A DNA stretch of 64,000 nucleotides from Brevundimonas sp. (lineage in GTDB: Bacteria; Pseudomonadota; Alphaproteobacteria; Caulobacterales; Caulobacteraceae): contig NZ_JACESA010000015.1 in the NCBI RefSeq assembly GCF_013912065.1, positions 18,931 through 82,930 of the forward strand, read 5' to 3'. Below the pieces are notes generated by a model that was not told the origin of the DNA, ran no database searches, and saw only the letters and a list, made by a program, of their open reading frames with translations. The position numbers were made by a program, and so were the translations under genes. Shown here one piece after another: positions 61,288 to 64,000 of this stretch. Positions within the stretch are counted from its first letter, which is position 1. Every line of letters starts with the position of its first letter.

Positions 61288-63803
61288 GCGGTTCCAGTCC
61301 TGGCTTCAGGCTCCGCATCGTCCATGACCTCGGCGATCAGGGCTTCGGCGCTCTCGTCCAGGATCATCTCGGCGGCGTCCCCGCCGACCCGTTCGCGCCC
61401 GATCTGGACCAGGACCGGCACGCAGAAGGGCGAGGGCCGCGTCAGCGGGCGGTGACGGATCTTGCCCTCGATCCGCGCCAGCATCTGGCCCAGCCGGGCG
61501 ACGTCGAGCAGGCCCGAGGCGGCGTCGGCCCGGGCGGTCTTCAGTAGCAGATGGTCGGGCTGGTGGCGGCGAAGCACGTCGTAGATCAGGTCGGTGGAGA
61601 AGGTCACCTGGCGGCCGGTCTTTTCGGCGCCGGGCTGGCGGCGTTCGATCAAGCCCGAGATCAGGGCGCAATTGCGGAACGACCGCTTCATCATGAAGCT
61701 TTCCTCCAGCCAGGCTTCCAGATCGTCGCCCAGCATGTCGGCTTGAAAGAGGGCGTCCAGATCGATTCTCTCCATCGGCTTGATGGACCAGATGGCTAGC
61801 GCATAGTCGGTGACGACGAAGCCCAGCGGCCCGACGCCCAGCCGGTCCAGCCGCCGGGTCAGCAGCATGCACAGGGTGGTATGGGCCAGCCGGCCCTCGA
61901 ACGGATAGGCGACCATGAAGTGGCGGCTGCCGCGCGGGAAGGTCTCGATCAGCATGGATTCCGCATCGGGAATGGCCGAGCGCGTCTCCTGAAGCTCCAG
62001 CCATTCCTGGACGTCGGGGGGCAGGACGCGCCAGTGGTCGCGGTCCTGGACCAGGGTCCGCACCCGGTCGGCCAAAGACGTGGACAGCGGGAATTTGGAC
62101 CCGCCCCAGGACGGGATCTTGGGCTCCTTGTCATTGGCGTGGGTGACCAGGGCGTCGGTTCCGGCGATGCCCTGGAAGGCCCAGACCTGGCCCGCGAACA
62201 GGAAGGTGTCGCCGGGCGTCAGCTGTTCGAAATACCATTCCTCGGCCTCGCCGACCTTGCGGCCGGCGACCCAGGCGCGCGTCCTGCCGCCGCCGCGCCG
62301 GCCGGCGACGCGCACGTTCAGCGTCCCGGCCGAGACGATGGCCCCGACGTTCATCCGGTGCCGCTGGGCGATGTGCTGATTGCGGACCTTCCAGCGGCCG
62401 TCCGGGGTGCGGACGATGCGGGCGAACCGATCATAGGTGCGCAGGGCGTAGCCGCCGGTGGCGACGAAATCGACCACCTCCTCGAACTGCTCCCAGGTCA
62501 GGTCGCGATAGGGGCCGCAGCCGGTGATCTCCGTGTACAGATCGACCATGTCGAAGGGCTCGCAACAGGCGATCCCCATCACATGCTGGGCCAGGGTGTC
62601 GAGGGTGCCGATATGGACCGGCTCCCAGTCGAAGACGTTGTCGGCGACGGCCTCGCGCGCCGCCTGGCATTCCAGCATCTCGAACCGGCTGGCGGGCACC
62701 AGCAGGGCGCGCGACGGCTCGTCCAGCCGGTGGTTGGCCCGGCCGATCCGCTGCACCAGACGGCTGGAGCCCTTGGGCGCCGCCATCTGGATGACCAGGT
62801 CGACGTCGCCCCAGTCGATGCCCAGGTCCAGCGTCGAGGTGCAGACCACGGCCCGCAGGTCGCCGCGCGCCATGGCCGCCTCGATCTTGCGCCTCTGTTC
62901 CGCCGCCAGCGAGCCGTGGTGCAGGCCGATCGGCAGATTGTCGTCATTGATGGACCACAGCTGCTGGAAGACGAACTCGGACTGCCAGCGGGTGTTGACG
63001 AAGATAAGGGCCAGGGTCGAGCGCTGGATGGCGGCATAGACCTCGGGCATGGCGTGCTGGCCGGTGTGGCCCGCCCACGGCACCTTGCCCTCGGAGATCA
63101 GGACGTCGATCACGGCCGGGGCGCCGGGGTCGCCCTTGACCAGGGCGACGTCCTCGACCGCCGGGGAGGGGCTGAGCCAGCCTCGGATCAGGTCGGGGTC
63201 CTCGATGGTCGCGCTGAGACCCACCCGCCGCATCCCCGGCGAGAAACTCTGCAGCCGCGCCAGGCCCAGCGCCAGCAGGTCGCCGCGCTTGCCGCTCCAG
63301 ATCGCGTGGACCTCGTCCAGCACGACGCATTTCAGATCGGCGAAATAGGAGCGCGCCCCTTCCCAGGCGCAGAACAGGGCGAGCTGTTCCGGCGTGGTCA
63401 GCAGGATGTCGGGTGGGAAATCCCGCTGGCGCTGGCGTTTCGACTGTTTGGTGTCGCCGGTGCGGGTCTCGACATGGATGTTCAGCCCGATCTCTCGGAT
63501 CGGCGTCGTCAGATTGCGCTCGACGTCGGTGGTCAGGGCCTTCAGCGGCGACAGATACAGGGTGTGGACGCCGGAGCCCGGTCCGGTCGCCGGCTTCGGT
63601 CCCCGTTCAGCCAGTTCGATCAGGCTGGGCAGAAACCCAGCCAGGGTCTTGCCCCCGCCGGTCGGGGCGACCAGCAGGGCGTGCGTCCCGGCCCGGCCCG
63701 CCGCGACCATCTCCAGCTGATGCCGCCGAGGCGACCAGCCCCGCCCGGCGAACCAGTCGGCGAACAGGGGCGTAAGCGTTGCTGGAGCGGCGGCGGTCGT
63801 CAC
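61284..63803 (-). CDS. Lhr-type ligase-associated DEXH-box helicase
   Basis: A 839-residue superfamily 2 helicase of the Lhr3 group. Walker A is PTGGGKT near residue 47, the DEVH box lies in VVLDEVHAIWSG near 170, motif VI is QRIGRANHR, then an Lhr-core winged-helix domain and a C-terminal DUF4175-like region. It would unwind DNA or RNA-DNA duplexes and belongs to the ligase-associated repair set with PdeM, which follows by a four-base overlap. The start is a GTG. It diverges from the gene fragment at the right window edge. Confidence 0.92.
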   Translation of the reverse strand: MTTAAAPATLTPLFADWFAGRGWSPRRHQLEMVAAGRAGTHALLVAPTGGGKTLAGFLPSLIELAERGPKPATGPGSGVHTLYLSPLKALTTDVERNLTTPIREIGLNIHVETRTGDTKQSKRQRQRDFPPDILLTTPEQLALFCAWEGARSYFADLKCVVLDEVHAIWSGKRGDLLALGLARLQSFSPGMRRVGLSATIEDPDLIRGWLSPSPAVEDVALVKGDPGAPAVIDVLISEGKVPWAGHTGQHAMPEVYAAIQRSTLALIFVNTRWQSEFVFQQLWSINDDNLPIGLHHGSLAAEQRRKIEAAMARGDLRAVVCTSTLDLGIDWGDVDLVIQMAAPKGSSRLVQRIGRANHRLDEPSRALLVPASRFEMLECQAAREAVADNVFDWEPVHIGTLDTLAQHVMGIACCEPFDMVDLYTEITGCGPYRDLTWEQFEEVVDFVATGGYALRTYDRFARIVRTPDGRWKVRNQHIAQRHRMNVGAIVSAGTLNVRVAGRRGGGRTRAWVAGRKVGEAEEWYFEQLTPGDTFLFAGQVWAFQGIAGTDALVTHANDKEPKIPSWGGSKFPLSTSLADRVRTLVQDRDHWRVLPPDVQEWLELQETRSAIPDAESMLIETFPRGSRHFMVAYPFEGRLAHTTLCMLLTRRLDRLGVGPLGFVVTDYALAIWSIKPMERIDLDALFQADMLGDDLEAWLEESFMMKRSFRNCALISGLIERRQPGAEKTGRQVTFSTDLIYDVLRRHQPDHLLLKTARADAASGLLDVARLGQMLARIEGKIRHRPLTRPSPFCVPVLVQIGRERVGGDAAEMILDESAEALIAEVMDDAEPEARTGTA

Positions 63804-63861
63804 GAGGCGGATATAGCATGTTCTCGTTCCGTTTCAGCCCCGAGACCGCTATCTATCGGCC

Positions 63862-64000
63862 GTGTCCGACGAATCCCCCATCGCCGAAGCCCGCCTGAGC
63901 GGCGCCGAGCCCTGGCTCGACCTGCCCCCGGCGCTCGCTACGCCGCCGGGGGCGGGAGCAGTGTGTGACGATCAGGGGGCGCGCAAGATCGGGCGGGGGG
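63862..64000 (+). CDS. 5' fragment of an unidentified gene
   Basis: An open frame starting at GTG and running to the window end without a stop (46 codons in view). It begins MSDESPIAEARLSGAEPWLD, then Pro/Ala- and Gly-rich sequence. It diverges from the helicase gene across 58 bases and has no convincing ribosome site. I cannot identify a family from this much sequence, and the frame could be a chance extension. Confidence 0.3.
   Translation, partial: MSDESPIAEARLSGAEPWLDLPPALATPPGAGAVCDDQGARKIGRG

Noticed and set aside
1-64000. tRNA and rRNA genes
   Set aside because: I looked for GTTCGA-type T-loops and acceptor complementarity and found none that folds as a tRNA; no rRNA sequence was seen.

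Overview
This 64 kb window is high-GC chromosomal DNA that reads as a member of Caulobacteraceae, most likely Brevundimonas or a close relative. The evidence is a complete pilA-cpaABCDEF-tadBC Flp pilus locus, a GcrA cell-cycle regulator, a PodJ-like polarity protein, promoter regions carrying GAnTC (CcrM-type) and CtrA-like TTAA-N7-TTTA sites, and an alphaproteobacterial chemotaxis operon. I saw no rRNA, tRNA, CRISPR array, prophage or transposase gene. Genes are densely packed, often with ATGA, GTGA or TGATG overlaps.

Layout. 1-15.6 kb: housekeeping and metabolism: OPT transporter fragment, PAP2 phosphatase, mutM, enoyl-CoA hydratase, alpha/beta hydrolase, recQ, NDUFA9-like reductase, M1 aminopeptidase, Bcr/CflA exporter, AMP nucleosidase, a membrane protein with its winged-helix regulator, tyrosine phosphatase and pabB. 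15.6-26.7 kb: the pilus locus, with a leftward arm of CpaI-like protein and two TadE-like proteins diverging from a rightward arm pilA-cpaA-B-C-D-E-F-tadB-tadC. 26.7-39.7 kb: SRPBCC protein, ferredoxin-like protein, dapE, cupin, MFS, dCTP deaminase, apaG, gcrA, ABC-2 permease, M28 peptidase, argD-argF, serine hydrolase, PNPOx-fold protein and a small membrane protein. 39.9-48.4 kb: PodJ-like protein, TauE/SafE permease with its TIGR02186 partner, gluQRS, DNA glycosylase, TRIC-family channel, HNH protein, a small-ORF pair and a DUF421 protein. 48.5-59.9 kb: a hybrid histidine kinase diverging from a chemotaxis operon (STAS-cheY-cheA-cheW-mcp-cheW-cheR-cheB), then a convergent MCP-like protein without membrane segments. 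60-64 kb: VanZ protein, the PdeM/Lhr DNA-damage pair and a 5' gene fragment.

How parts connect. In Caulobacter, PodJ and GcrA belong to the cell-cycle and polarity network that controls polar pili, and CpaE is the polar ATPase of the pilus. Here gcrA, podJ and the whole pilus locus lie within 30 kb, and the gcrA and podJ upstream regions share the same kinds of sites (CtrA-like box, CcrM site, weak DnaA box).

Structures beyond the genes include a roughly 158-bp MITE-like palindromic repeat (three near-complete or complete copies, one truncated copy and one ends-only relic), a 165-bp nested inverted repeat, a GAGTGGC-repeat hairpin, a CACAA/TTGTG operator candidate, a hairpin covering a ribosome-binding site, and a 17-residue Arg-rich leader-like ORF. 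The most interesting protein is the MCP-like protein at 58.1-59.9 kb, whose last residues (DDILF) resemble the CheY-binding tail of CheZ.
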